From: DATBAK01 sp036787815
GTDB lineage: Bacteria; Actinomycetota; Acidimicrobiia; IMCC26256; PALSA-610
Length of the DNA: 16,592 bases
Direction: 5' to 3'
Assembly (NCBI GenBank): GCA_036787815.1
Contig: DAIQOP010000061.1
Coordinates: forward strand, 1-16,592
The notes beneath the pieces are model-generated. The model saw only the letters and a list, made by a program, of their open reading frames with translations. It was not told where the DNA came from and made no database searches. Positions within the stretch are counted from its first letter, which is position 1. Each line of letters starts with the position of its first letter. A program made the position numbers and the translations under genes. Shown here in pieces: positions 1 through 8,077 of this stretch.

Positions 1-150
1 GCCATCGCTCACCACGCGCACAAACGCGTTGGGGAACTTACCCCGCGGGTATACCTGTCCCTTGGCGGGCGCGCCCCAACTGCGATTGCGCCCCAGCGGG
101 AGCGCATCGGTCAGCCCGGCGGCGGTGATCCCCGGGACGGCTCGAACACG
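1..150 (-). other. Fragment resembling an ADOP/MacB-type ABC transporter permease joined in frame
   Basis: In the reading frame of the transferase start, residues about 99-149 contain V-P-G-I-T-A-A-G-L-T-D-A-L-P-L-G-R-N-R-S-W and end with F-V-R-V-V-S-D-G. From memory, this matches the periplasmic domain of acidobacterial-type duplicated orphan permeases (FtsX/MacB fold), where it precedes Y-F-x-A-M-G-I. Codon use also shifts: by hand count 11 of 51 codons here end in A or T, against 9 of 98 in the preceding transferase part. The apparent join lies around 150-165, in a segment coding D-D-V-L-R-R that would suit either family. This looks like an assembly chimera or a recombination point rather than a functional fusion. 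Confidence 0.6.
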
Positions 151-447
151 CCGCAGCACGTCGTCGAGCAGCCCGAGGAAGCCGAACCCGACGCACGCGA
201 GCAGCACGAGCGGGCGGGTCCCGTCGAGGCCCGGCCTCCGACCGACACCGACCGCTCCGAGCCCGACCCGGGCGCCCTCGACGAGCACGATCGCGAGCGT
301 CACGACGAGGCCTCCGGCGGTCGGCAGGCTCACGCCCCGGAAGTTGGTGCGCGCGAGCGCCGGAGCGCGGAGCAGATCGGGTGCACCCAGCAGGAGCAGC
401 CGCACCATGGCGACCCCGACGACGAACGCAAGCGCGACGACGATCAT
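1..447 (-). CDS. MraY/WecA-like membrane glycosyl-phosphate transferase, 5' part, with a foreign-looking 3' part
   Basis: Open from an ATG at 447-445 to the window edge (149 codons, no stop). The ATG overlaps the stop of the upstream gene as ATGA, so translation is probably coupled. Residues 1-98 start with a hydrophobic helix (about 1-22). They then carry an R-T-N-F-R-G...P-T-A-G-G-L stretch (33-47) and a second hydrophobic segment ending in F-L-G-L-L-D-D (90-96). That layout is seen in polyprenyl-phosphate sugar-1-phosphate transferases (MraY/WecA, glycosyltransferase 4 type), where the Asp pair sits at the active site. From about residue 99 the protein stops looking like that family and resembles an ABC permease instead (see the entry for 1-150). 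The real gene should continue with more membrane helices, so what is visible is either truncated by a junction or misassembled. The substrate cannot be told. Confidence 0.6.
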   Translation of the reverse strand, partial: MIVVALAFVVGVAMVRLLLLGAPDLLRAPALARTNFRGVSLPTAGGLVVTLAIVLVEGARVGLGAVGVGRRPGLDGTRPLVLLACVGFGFLGLLDDVLRRVRAVPGITAAGLTDALPLGRNRSWGAPAKGQVYPRGKFPNAFVRVVSDG

Positions 448-2651
448 CGGGCTCCGATCTCGATTCGGTCGCGCTCGGCGCGAACGAGGATCACGATCAT
501 GACCGGTGTGAGCACCCCCAGCATGACACCCGGGATCGAGATGCCGGAGTCGTTGAGTCCGAAGCCGAGCACCGCGAGGACCGCGAGCGACAGGAGCGCC
601 CACCGCATGGGCGGAATCCGCTCGTGCAGGGCCCGGAGCCGCCCCGGCGCGCGGTAGATGATGTACGCGACGCCGGCGATCACGATCGGCACCATCACCG
701 TCCACGGCGACGAGAACAGCACGCCGAAGTTCTCGGCGAGCTTGCGCTCGATCACGATGCGGAACGAGTGCCAACCCCCCGAACGCGTGCTCTCGATCAG
801 CCGCCCGAGGTGGGTCTGGCGGTCTTTCGGACGCGAGAGGTCGATGAGCGCGAACGCGACCACCGCGGCGATCGTCGCGCCCACCGCGAGCAGCAGCGAC
901 CGCCAGCGGATGCGCAGGCCGGCAAGCCCGGTCACCGCGATCCCGTAGGCCGGCACCATCGAGAGCACGCCTCCCACGTCGGAGCCCCAGATCGGCATCC
1001 CGTCGACGACGATCGCCGCACCCAGGATCGCCGTCGCGATGAGCGCGCCCTTCCGCCCTCCGACCGCGTAGGCGAGCAGGCACGCGAGCAACAGCGCGGC
1101 GGCCGACAGCTGCGAGTACGCAAGGTTGCCGATCCCCGCAAAGCGCCCCGCGACGGTCGGCGAGTAGCCGAACACCGTGTTGAACTGCAGGCGCGCGCCC
1201 GTCACCACGTCGATCACGAGCACCGCGACGATCGTGCCGAGGCACAGCACGAGTGGCGCCACGCCGAGCCGATCGGAGGTGAGGCGATCGGACACCACCG
1301 ACGCGACGAGGGCGATCCCGGCACCGACTCCGACCACGAACAGCCAGTACTGCCACACGGGGTGCCGGTCGAACTGCACGAGTCCCGCCAGGAATGTCGC
1401 GGGGAGGAAGCCGAGCAGGGTGAGCGCGCCGAGCTCGATCACGCGTCGCGATCGGCGGCCGAGCCACGTGAACGCGATCGCCGCGGCCAGCGTCAACGCC
1501 ACTTGCGCGGCGATGAACGCGATCGTGACCGGGCCGATCCGCGCGTCCCGGAACTGGGCCGCCCGGTTGGCGTCGACGAGCAGGGTTCGTCGCTCCGCGA
1601 AGCTGCCCCCGGTCCGCCCGCGCTCCAGCGGCCGGCCTTCCATCGAGTTGGGCGCGGGAACCCCGAACGCGTCGAGGATCGTCGGACCGATGTCGACGAT
1701 CGACACGAATCCCGATCGCCGCGTGAATGCGGAGACCGCGAGGCCCGGCACCGTTCCCGGCGCGCGCATCGACGCGACCGTGAGCTGCGACACGCCGCTC
1801 GGGTCGGTCGGGCCGACGACCATCACGGCGTCACGGGCCGGGTCGACCGAGACCAGCAGCTCGCCGAGTAGGCCGTCGAAGCGCGCCAGCAACCGGTCGA
1901 GCTCGGCGGGTGTGGCGTCACCCCCCGCGATCGCCCGCGCCGCGTTGAAGCGGACGAGATCGGAATCCTCCACCAGCACCACGGTGCGGCCGCTCCACAC
2001 GCGTCGGAACGCAGCGAGGGTGGCCGAGGAGTCGAGCGCGACACCGAACGGATCGTGCGGGCTCGCGGCGAGCAACGATGCGCCGACGGAACCCGCGGGC
2101 GTGACGCCTCTCGGATCGGCGAAGGCGGCGGCGACCTCTCGACGCGCGTCGGTGGCACCGGCGGCACGCTGCTCGTCGGCGTTGCCGATCACCGCCCGTT
2201 GGATCCCGGCCTGCCGGAGTGCCGCGCCCAGCGCGCCGGGATGCGCGTCGAACAACAGATGGTCGTTGTGGGCGACGATCTCCGGGAAGGCCGGAAGCAG
2301 GAGCGACCCGTCGGTCCGCTCGATCGCCGCGCCGTCGTCGGGGGTTCCCTCGGCGCGCGTCCCGGCCGAGATGGTCACGTACGCGTCGCCGAGCGACGGA
2401 TGGCGCTGCACCCCCCGCACCGAGAGGTCGGCGACGATCGACTGCTCCAGCAGCGCGCGCAGGTGCGGCATACGGGCGAGCGGGAGCTGCTCCCACGTCA
2501 CCATCGGCAGCGACACGATCAGCATGCGCCGCGCCTCCGGCCTGCGGCTCGACACGGCGACGGCGGACGACGGTGCCACGAGGTTCGCGAAGAGCGACGC
2601 CACGACGACTCCGAGCGCGGCGAGCGCCGCGGCCCCCCGCACTCTCCTCAC
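444..2651 (-). CDS. Polytopic membrane protein with alkaline-phosphatase-like (sulfatase/phosphodiesterase fold) extracytoplasmic domain
   Basis: 735 residues from a GTG at 2651 that overlaps the murJ stop as GTGA; the frame stays open further upstream inside murJ, but that extension has no support. An N-terminal signal anchor (about 5-26) is followed by a domain of about 43-345 with the plan of the alkaline phosphatase superfamily. It has a first strand M-L-I-V-S-L (43-48), a Y-V-T-I-S-A-G-T stretch (91-98) that could hold the nucleophile, and V-D-I-G-P-T-I-L...G-V-P-x-P (319-334), typical of the C-terminal part of this fold. About nine hydrophobic helices then fill 373 to 725. The Asp usually found right after the first strand is Pro here, and the usual D-H-G is replaced around P-T-D-P (281-284), so metal binding may be lost or altered. 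Coupling to murJ and a lipid-linked sugar transferase suggests an envelope role. I know no characterised homologue. Confidence 0.75.
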   Translation of the reverse strand: MRRVRGAAALAALGVVVASLFANLVAPSSAVAVSSRRPEARRMLIVSLPMVTWEQLPLARMPHLRALLEQSIVADLSVRGVQRHPSLGDAYVTISAGTRAEGTPDDGAAIERTDGSLLLPAFPEIVAHNDHLLFDAHPGALGAALRQAGIQRAVIGNADEQRAAGATDARREVAAAFADPRGVTPAGSVGASLLAASPHDPFGVALDSSATLAAFRRVWSGRTVVLVEDSDLVRFNAARAIAGGDATPAELDRLLARFDGLLGELLVSVDPARDAVMVVGPTDPSGVSQLTVASMRAPGTVPGLAVSAFTRRSGFVSIVDIGPTILDAFGVPAPNSMEGRPLERGRTGGSFAERRTLLVDANRAAQFRDARIGPVTIAFIAAQVALTLAAAIAFTWLGRRSRRVIELGALTLLGFLPATFLAGLVQFDRHPVWQYWLFVVGVGAGIALVASVVSDRLTSDRLGVAPLVLCLGTIVAVLVIDVVTGARLQFNTVFGYSPTVAGRFAGIGNLAYSQLSAAALLLACLLAYAVGGRKGALIATAILGAAIVVDGMPIWGSDVGGVLSMVPAYGIAVTGLAGLRIRWRSLLLAVGATIAAVVAFALIDLSRPKDRQTHLGRLIESTRSGGWHSFRIVIERKLAENFGVLFSSPWTVMVPIVIAGVAYIIYRAPGRLRALHERIPPMRWALLSLAVLAVLGFGLNDSGISIPGVMLGVLTPVMIVILVRAERDRIEIGAR

Positions 2652-4222
2652 GAATGCCCCGCGGCGGGGCGGAGCGACAACCGTGCACCCGCCACCCGCA
2701 GCACCGTCACGTAGATCGCGGTCGCCGCCCCACCCACCACGGCCGTCACCGCGAGCGTCTCGAGGCGACCCTGCGGAGCCAACGCGCGCATCGCCAGCCA
2801 CGAGAGCGCGCCGACGCCGACGGCGACCGCGAGCGTGCGCACGAGGTGGTCGGGCACGAGCGCGTGCCCGGTCCGCCGCGACAGGCCGACGGCGAGCGCG
2901 AAGGCCGCGAGCAGGTAGGCGGCCGAGTGGCCGATCCCGAGCGCCGCGACCTTCGCGGCACCGTGCACGCCGGCCGCGCACGCAACCATCACACCCACGC
3001 CGACGACGGCCGTCACCACGGCGACCACCGCCGGCATCCGGCTCTCGCCCAGCGCGTAGTAGGCGCGCGCGAGCAGCAGGAACGCGCCGTAGGCGTACAG
3101 GCCGACACCGAGCGATGCGACTCCGGCGGCGAGCAGCTCCACACCGCTCGCGCGCACCGCACCGAACGACACGATCCGCATCAGCGGAACCGCGAACACC
3201 ACGTACGCGACCGACGCGGGAATCACGAGCAGGCCCATGCTGCCGAGCCCCCGCCGCACGGACTCCGCGAACGCGTCCATCTCCCCGCGCGCCGCTTCGC
3301 CCGAGAGCTCGGGCAGCATCGCGGTGTGAATGGGCTGCGCGAGCACCGCGTACGGCGCGAGGAAGAACACGAAGGCCGCCTGGTACGCGACCACGCCACC
3401 CTCGACCGAGTTGCCGATCACGAGCGCCGCCGCCAGCAGCAGCCCCGTTCCCGCGTTCAGGAAGAGTCCCCAGAACGACAGCCGCAGCAACCGGCCGACC
3501 GCCGGATCACGATCGGGCCGGCGGGGCCGCAAGCGGAATCCCGACGCGCGGCACGCGACGGCGAGCGTGCCGACGAAGGCGGCCACTCCCCCGGTTCCGG
3601 CGAGCGCGAGCAGCAGTCGCTCGCTCCCCGAGAGGTCGAAGCCCGGGTGCGGCCCCGCCTGGAGCCGGAACACGACGAGGCACCCGATGATCACCAGGGT
3701 GTTGCCGATCGGCGCCGCCGCGGTGACCGCGAATCGGCGGCGCGCGTAGAGCACGGCCGTCGCGATCGCGCCGTACGAGTACAGCATCACCTGCGGCACG
3801 AAGAAGCGAAGGAGATAGGTCGCGAGCGCGCGCTGCTGCGCCGCGACGTGGGCGTTCCGATTGCCGGCCGTCAGCGCGCGAGCGAGCATCGGGGCGAAGA
3901 CCACGCCGAGCACCGACACGGCACCCAGCACCAGCAGCGCGACGCCGAGCAGGCCTCCGGCGAGGCGCTCCGCCTCGTCCTGATCGTGACGGTCGAAGAG
4001 GTCGACGAACGTCGGCACCAGCACCGCCGAGAGCGCTCCGGCGGCCAACAGCTCGAACAACACGTTCGAGACCGAGTTCGAAGCCTGGAAGGTGTTGCCG
4101 AGAAACGTCGTGCCGAGCACGGCCGAGATCACGAGCACCCGCAGCAGCCCGAAGGAACGGGACAGCGCCGTCGTGACTCCCATGTCGACCGCGGCACGCC
4201 CCACCGTGCGCGGACGGCTCAC
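2648..4222 (-). CDS. murJ: Lipid II flippase MurJ (MviN family)
   Basis: MurJ moves lipid II, the lipid-linked peptidoglycan precursor, across the cytoplasmic membrane. The N-terminus shows the family pattern: S-R-S-F-G-L-L-R, then a helix with L-G-T-T-F-L-G-N-T-F-Q-A-S, then L-F-E-L-L-A-A-G-A-L-S-A-V-L-V-P-T-F. The rest is a run of hydrophobic helices consistent with the usual 14. At 524 residues it is the length of the core flippase. The cytoplasmic kinase-like extension of mycobacterial MviN is absent. I chose the GTG at 4222 because it overlaps the steB stop as GTGA, the same junction used by the next two genes. GTG at 4234 and ATG at 4183 are alternatives, and no clear Shine-Dalgarno decides between them. 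It lies between steB and the phosphatase-like membrane protein, in a cell-envelope run. Confidence 0.93.
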   Translation of the reverse strand: MSRPRTVGRAAVDMGVTTALSRSFGLLRVLVISAVLGTTFLGNTFQASNSVSNVLFELLAAGALSAVLVPTFVDLFDRHDQDEAERLAGGLLGVALLVLGAVSVLGVVFAPMLARALTAGNRNAHVAAQQRALATYLLRFFVPQVMLYSYGAIATAVLYARRRFAVTAAAPIGNTLVIIGCLVVFRLQAGPHPGFDLSGSERLLLALAGTGGVAAFVGTLAVACRASGFRLRPRRPDRDPAVGRLLRLSFWGLFLNAGTGLLLAAALVIGNSVEGGVVAYQAAFVFFLAPYAVLAQPIHTAMLPELSGEAARGEMDAFAESVRRGLGSMGLLVIPASVAYVVFAVPLMRIVSFGAVRASGVELLAAGVASLGVGLYAYGAFLLLARAYYALGESRMPAVVAVVTAVVGVGVMVACAAGVHGAAKVAALGIGHSAAYLLAAFALAVGLSRRTGHALVPDHLVRTLAVAVGVGALSWLAMRALAPQGRLETLAVTAVVGGAATAIYVTVLRVAGARLSLRPAAGHS

Positions 4223-5235
4223 GGGCCGGCCCACGAGGGCAACGCCCGATCGGCACCCTTCCCGTATCCGTAGTGGCCGACCTTCGACTCACCGGCATCC
4301 GCGGTCGCGAGCACCACCGACACCCGGCCCTGGACGAGATCCACGTCGTCGACGGTGCTCACGACCTTGGCCAACTGCCCGTCGGTCCGGATCACCGCGA
4401 GCGTCGCGCCGCGCGCCGCAGCGCCGTCGGCGACGTGGTACACCTCGCCCGCGATCGTCGGCACGGTGAGATCCGCCATCGCCGCGGCCAGCGCGCCGGC
4501 GACGGGCGCGGCAACGAGGTCGCTGGCGTTCCCACCCAACACGACCGAGCGCACTCCGGCCGACGGAAACGTCGAGAGATCGTTGGTGCCGCTCGCACCG
4601 ACCGGTTCGATCGACACGAACCCGGCCGTGGCCAGGGCATCGAGCAGCTGCGCCGGCTTCGTCGCGGTCGTCGTCGTGGCGGTCGCGGACACGGTCGTCG
4701 TCGTCACGTTCGATCCGCCCGGTAGCGACCCGCCGGAGACCGGCGACACGGGCGTCCCGAGGCGGTGCGCGAGGGCGGCCACGGCCGCGGCGCGCAGGCT
4801 CGTGCCGGCCGGCGCGAGACCCATGATCCGTGCGAGTTGCGCCCGGTCGGCGGGCTTGTCGAGCTTCCACTTCGATTCGAGCCACACGATCGCGGGCGTG
4901 TGCGCGCCGGAGTCCTGGAGCAGCGTGACGAGATCGCGCACCGTTGCCTTGTCGAGCCCCCGCTCGGCGACCACCACGACCGGTACGGCGGTGAGCCGTC
5001 CCTCGACGACGTAGGGCGCCGCGGTCTCGAGGTACGACTCGAGCTGCCGGGCGGTCGTGCTCAGCGCGCGGTTCTGGCTCCGTTGCGCGTTGGCGTTCTT
5101 CTCGACCCTGTCGATGCGGTCGTTGAGCCCGGTGACGATCGCGTGGTTGACGATCGTCGCCCCGACGACGATGCCGACGGTGAGCGCGAGGAACACCGCG
5201 ACCAATGACACCAGGTGGAAGCGGAAGTTGATCAT
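4219..5235 (-). CDS. steB: SteB / MctB-family membrane-anchored protein (DUF3186)
   Basis: 338 residues from an ATG at 5235, 28 bases after the steA stop. The N-terminus M-I-N-F-R-F-H-L-V-S-L leads into one transmembrane helix (about 8-30), a heptad-rich coiled coil (about 35-72) and an extracytoplasmic alpha/beta region. This is the layout of the Rv1698 (MctB)/SteB family. Known roles: Rv1698 was linked to copper tolerance in Mycobacterium, and SteB works with SteA in Corynebacterium to support the peptidoglycan hydrolase RipA. Adjacency to steA fits the second role. A Thr-rich linker (177-192) splits the outer domain. I see no Cys/Met/His metal cluster, so a copper role is not supported by the sequence itself. 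The frame stays open 84 bases upstream, but this ATG begins the conserved N-terminus. Confidence 0.88.
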   Translation of the reverse strand: MINFRFHLVSLVAVFLALTVGIVVGATIVNHAIVTGLNDRIDRVEKNANAQRSQNRALSTTARQLESYLETAAPYVVEGRLTAVPVVVVAERGLDKATVRDLVTLLQDSGAHTPAIVWLESKWKLDKPADRAQLARIMGLAPAGTSLRAAAVAALAHRLGTPVSPVSGGSLPGGSNVTTTTVSATATTTTATKPAQLLDALATAGFVSIEPVGASGTNDLSTFPSAGVRSVVLGGNASDLVAAPVAGALAAAMADLTVPTIAGEVYHVADGAAARGATLAVIRTDGQLAKVVSTVDDVDLVQGRVSVVLATADAGESKVGHYGYGKGADRALPSWAGP

Positions 5236-5263
5236 GAGCCGGCCGCAGCCTAGGACGGGGCCT

Positions 5264-6442
5264 TCAGAACCAACCGCGCACCCGCGCCCAGAAGTCGGAG
5301 AACACGACCTGGAATCCATGGAGGAACACGCGGAACGAGTCGGAGGCGATGGCCATCACCACCACCACGAGCAGGGCCGACGCGACCAGCAGCACGACGT
5401 CGCGGCGGCGCACCCGACTCTCGTAGAGCCGGTTCACGCCCTTCGCGTCGACGAGTATCGGCCCGAGCCGGAGTCGGGTGAGGAAGGTCGACGCCATCCC
5501 CCGCCGACTCTTGTCGAGGAACTCGACCATCGTCGCGTGGGCACCGACCGCCACGATCAGCGACGCGCCGGCTTCGTACGCGAGCAGCATCGCCGTGTCC
5601 TCGCTCATACCCTCGGCCACGAACTCCACGTAGGGCACGCCGCCGGCCAGCAGCTGCTCCCTCCCGGGCGCGCGCCCGTCGGGGTGCACGTGGTGCACCA
5701 GCTCGGCACCGCAGTGCATCGCCCGATCGGACAACGAATCGAAGTCGCCGGTGATGATGTCGGGAGTCAGCCCGATCTCGAGGAGCGCGTCGGCACCGCC
5801 GTCGACCGCGATCAGGACCGGGTGGAACTGGCGGATGTACGCCCGCAGGGCGGCAAGGTCGTGCTTGTAGTCGTGACCGCGCACGACGACCATCGCGTGG
5901 CGCCCCGCGATCTTGGTGCGGAGCGGAGGCAGCACCAACGGCTCGAAGGTGACGTCGGCTTCCTGCTCGACGTATCGGAGCGTGTTCTCGGCGAACCGGC
6001 GGAGCTCCCCGCCGATCCCCGCGCGGGCCGCCTCCATGCGTTGCCGGATGTCGTCCGCGTGCAACGACGTGCCCACCGCGAGCTTCTCGTCACCGCGCCA
6101 GAGCGCGCCGTCGCGCACTTCGACGACGTCGCCGTCGCGCACCGCGTCCATGACGCCCGGGCCGCACGCGTCGAGGAGCGGGATCCCGGCCCGCGCCACG
6201 CACGCCGGGCCTTCGTTCGGATAGCGCCCGCTGATCGATTCGGCCGCGTTGACGATGGCGACGGCACCCGCCTCGATGAGGCTCTCCGCGGCGACCCGAT
6301 CGAGATCCTGATGGTTGATGATCGCGATCTCGCCGCTGCCGAGCCGCTTCGCGAGATCCTTCGTGCGCCGTCCGACACGCCCGATACCGACCACGGCCAC
6401 GCCGGTTGGCGCCTCGCTCGGCCGGCGCCGCAGCAGGCGCAT
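5264..6442 (-). CDS. steA: SteA: thiamine-pyrophosphokinase-like cytoplasmic protein with C-terminal membrane helix
   Basis: 392 residues; the ATG at 6442 shares one base with the recN stop (TGATG). Residues 12-160 form a first domain beginning with V-A-V-V-G-I-G-R-V-G. Residues 180-325 resemble the thiamine pyrophosphokinase catalytic domain, with V-D-G-G-A-D (213-218) and P-D-I-I-T-G-D-F-D-S (227-236). A hydrophobic helix (348-367) near the end anchors the protein, leaving a short tail of about 25 residues. This is the architecture of corynebacterial SteA (Rv1697 family), which works with SteB in control of cell separation. True thiamine pyrophosphokinases lack the first domain and the anchor, so enzymatic activity is not assumed. 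The order recN-steA-steB is conserved in actinobacteria as I remember it. Confidence 0.9.
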   Translation of the reverse strand: MRLLRRRPSEAPTGVAVVGIGRVGRRTKDLAKRLGSGEIAIINHQDLDRVAAESLIEAGAVAIVNAAESISGRYPNEGPACVARAGIPLLDACGPGVMDAVRDGDVVEVRDGALWRGDEKLAVGTSLHADDIRQRMEAARAGIGGELRRFAENTLRYVEQEADVTFEPLVLPPLRTKIAGRHAMVVVRGHDYKHDLAALRAYIRQFHPVLIAVDGGADALLEIGLTPDIITGDFDSLSDRAMHCGAELVHHVHPDGRAPGREQLLAGGVPYVEFVAEGMSEDTAMLLAYEAGASLIVAVGAHATMVEFLDKSRRGMASTFLTRLRLGPILVDAKGVNRLYESRVRRRDVVLLVASALLVVVVMAIASDSFRVFLHGFQVVFSDFWARVRGWF

Positions 6443-8073
6443 CAGCCGCGCGCCTCGATCCGTTGCGCGCTCGCGACCGAGAGGAGCTCCGCCGCGTGGC
6501 CCCGCGCGTGCGCGGATTCACCGACGCCGGCCAGCATGCGCGACAGCTCGTGCACCCGGGCATCGTCGAGCAACAGCTCGGCGTTCGCCTGGGTGCGACC
6601 GCCCCGTTCTTCCTTGCGCACGGAGAGTTGCGCATCGGCGAACGCCGCGACCTGCGCGAGATGGGTGACGCACAGCACCTGGTGCTTGCCTCCCAACAAG
6701 GCGAGCGCGCGGCCCACGGCCACCCCCGCTTCTCCGCCGAGGCCGGCATCGACCTCGTCGAACACCAGCGTAGGCGGAGCTTCGGAGAGCACGACCCGCA
6801 GCGCCAGCATCACGCGGGAGAGCTCGCCGCCCGATGCCGCCTTCGCCAACGGCCGGGCCGACTCGCCGGGATTGGCCGCGAGCACGAACGTGACCTCGCC
6901 ACCGTCGTCGCCGCCCTCGCCCCGGCCCGCGACCTCGATGCGGCACTCCGCGCGCCCGAGCGCGAGCTCGCCGAGGCGCTCGGTGACCGCCGCGGCGAGC
7001 ACCGGCGCGCCCGCGCGGCGAGCCGCGAGCAGCTCGGCCTGCGCCTTCGCCAACGCCGCGTCGGCGGCTTCGCGGCGGGGCACGAGCGCGGCCCGCCGCT
7101 CCTCGGCCCCCTCGAGTTGGGCGAGCCGCTCCGACGAGTCGAGCGCGAACCGCTGCACCTCCGCGAGCGACGGCCCGAACTTGCGGCACAGCTCCCGCAG
7201 GCGTTGGCGCCGCGCCCGCACCTCGCCGAGCCGCTCCGGGTCGTCGACCACCTGTTCGAGCGAGACGCGCGTCTCGTGCGCGACGTCGGCGAGCTCGGCC
7301 TGCAGCGCGGCCAGCCGGGCCTCGAGCGCGGCGAACCACGCGGGTCCGGCGAGCGCGGCCATGGCCTCGCCGACCGCGTCGGTCGCCGGGCCGTCGAGGA
7401 ACTGCCGCGCGGTCTCGAGCCCGGCTCTCAGCGCCGCGGCGTTCGCGAGCACGTCTTCCTCTGCCGCGAGCGTCGCTTCCTCGTCGGGATCCTCGAGCTC
7501 CGCGGCCTCGATCTCGGCGAGCTCGAAACGCAGGAGATCGAGCTCCCGGGCGCGTGCACGGTCGTCGCCGCCGAGCTCCGCCAGCGCGCGTTCGACGTCG
7601 ACGATCTCCGCACGCGCGGCGGCAACGGCGCGGATCGCGCGCGCGGCCGGCTCGCCGACGAACGCGTCGAGCAGCGCGCGTTGCTCGGCCGGAACGAGCA
7701 GCGACTGCTGCTCGTGTTGACCGTGGAGGTCGACGAGCGCTCGGCCGTGCACAACGAGCTCGCCCACGGTGGCGAGGCGGCCGTCGACGTACGCACGGCT
7801 CCGACCGGTCGCGGGCACGACGCGTGCCAACACGACCTCGGCGTCGTCGCCCCCCACGGCGTCGACCACGAACCGACCCTCGACCCGGGCCTCCGTGGCG
7901 CCGTCGCGCACGAGCGACGGATCGGCGCGGCCGCCCAGCAGCAGATCGAGCGCCTCGACGAGCAGCGTCTTGCCGGCGCCGGTCTCACCGGTGATCGCCG
8001 TGAGTCCCGGCCCGAGCGTGACGCTCAGCTCGTCGATGATGCCGAGGTTCTCGACCCGCAGCTCGGTCAACAT
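6442..8073 (-). CDS. recN: DNA repair protein RecN (SMC-like ATPase)
   Basis: 543 residues, close to the family's usual 550-590. RecN acts in double-strand break repair. Walker A is G-E-T-G-A-G-K-T (29-36), followed by the H-G-Q-H-E-Q-Q-S-L-L segment (117-126) typical of RecN. Two helical coiled-coil arms follow (about 145-225 and 245-355). The ABC signature A-S-G-G-E-L-S-R is at 413-420, Walker B T-L-V-F-D-E-V-D-A-G-L-G-G at 435-447, and the switch region C-V-T-H-L-A-Q-V-A at 468-476. I chose the ATG at 8073, four bases after the nadK stop with GGG in front, because M-L-T-E-L-R-V-E-N is the canonical beginning. An 84-base upstream extension overlapping nadK is rejected. No SOS (LexA) box is visible, as expected for a gene inside an operon. 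Confidence 0.97.
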   Translation of the reverse strand: MLTELRVENLGIIDELSVTLGPGLTAITGETGAGKTLLVEALDLLLGGRADPSLVRDGATEARVEGRFVVDAVGGDDAEVVLARVVPATGRSRAYVDGRLATVGELVVHGRALVDLHGQHEQQSLLVPAEQRALLDAFVGEPAARAIRAVAAARAEIVDVERALAELGGDDRARARELDLLRFELAEIEAAELEDPDEEATLAAEEDVLANAAALRAGLETARQFLDGPATDAVGEAMAALAGPAWFAALEARLAALQAELADVAHETRVSLEQVVDDPERLGEVRARRQRLRELCRKFGPSLAEVQRFALDSSERLAQLEGAEERRAALVPRREAADAALAKAQAELLAARRAGAPVLAAAVTERLGELALGRAECRIEVAGRGEGGDDGGEVTFVLAANPGESARPLAKAASGGELSRVMLALRVVLSEAPPTLVFDEVDAGLGGEAGVAVGRALALLGGKHQVLCVTHLAQVAAFADAQLSVRKEERGGRTQANAELLLDDARVHELSRMLAGVGESAHARGHAAELLSVASAQRIEARG

Positions 8074-8077
8074 CCCG

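Noticed and set aside
2652..2981. N-terminal extension of the phosphatase-like protein into murJ
   Set aside because: The extra 110 codons are Arg-rich, overlap the conserved murJ 3' end in another frame and would displace the signal anchor. The GTG at 2651 gives a GTGA overlap and a proper N-terminal helix.
1177..4273. Overlapping long plus-strand frames opposite the phosphatase-like gene and murJ
   Set aside because: Arg/Pro/Thr-rich composition with no recognisable domain, antisense to membrane proteins with clear helices and family motifs.
4219..5235. Assigning the SteB-like protein as a copper transporter
   Set aside because: One membrane helix and no visible Cys/Met/His cluster do not support a transporter. 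The copper label comes from one studied homologue, whereas linkage to steA favours the SteB role.
5057..7720. Very long plus-strand open frame opposite steA and recN
   Set aside because: It is Ser/Arg/Ala-rich low-complexity sequence without domains and lies fully antisense to well-recognised genes. Long empty antisense frames are expected at this GC content.
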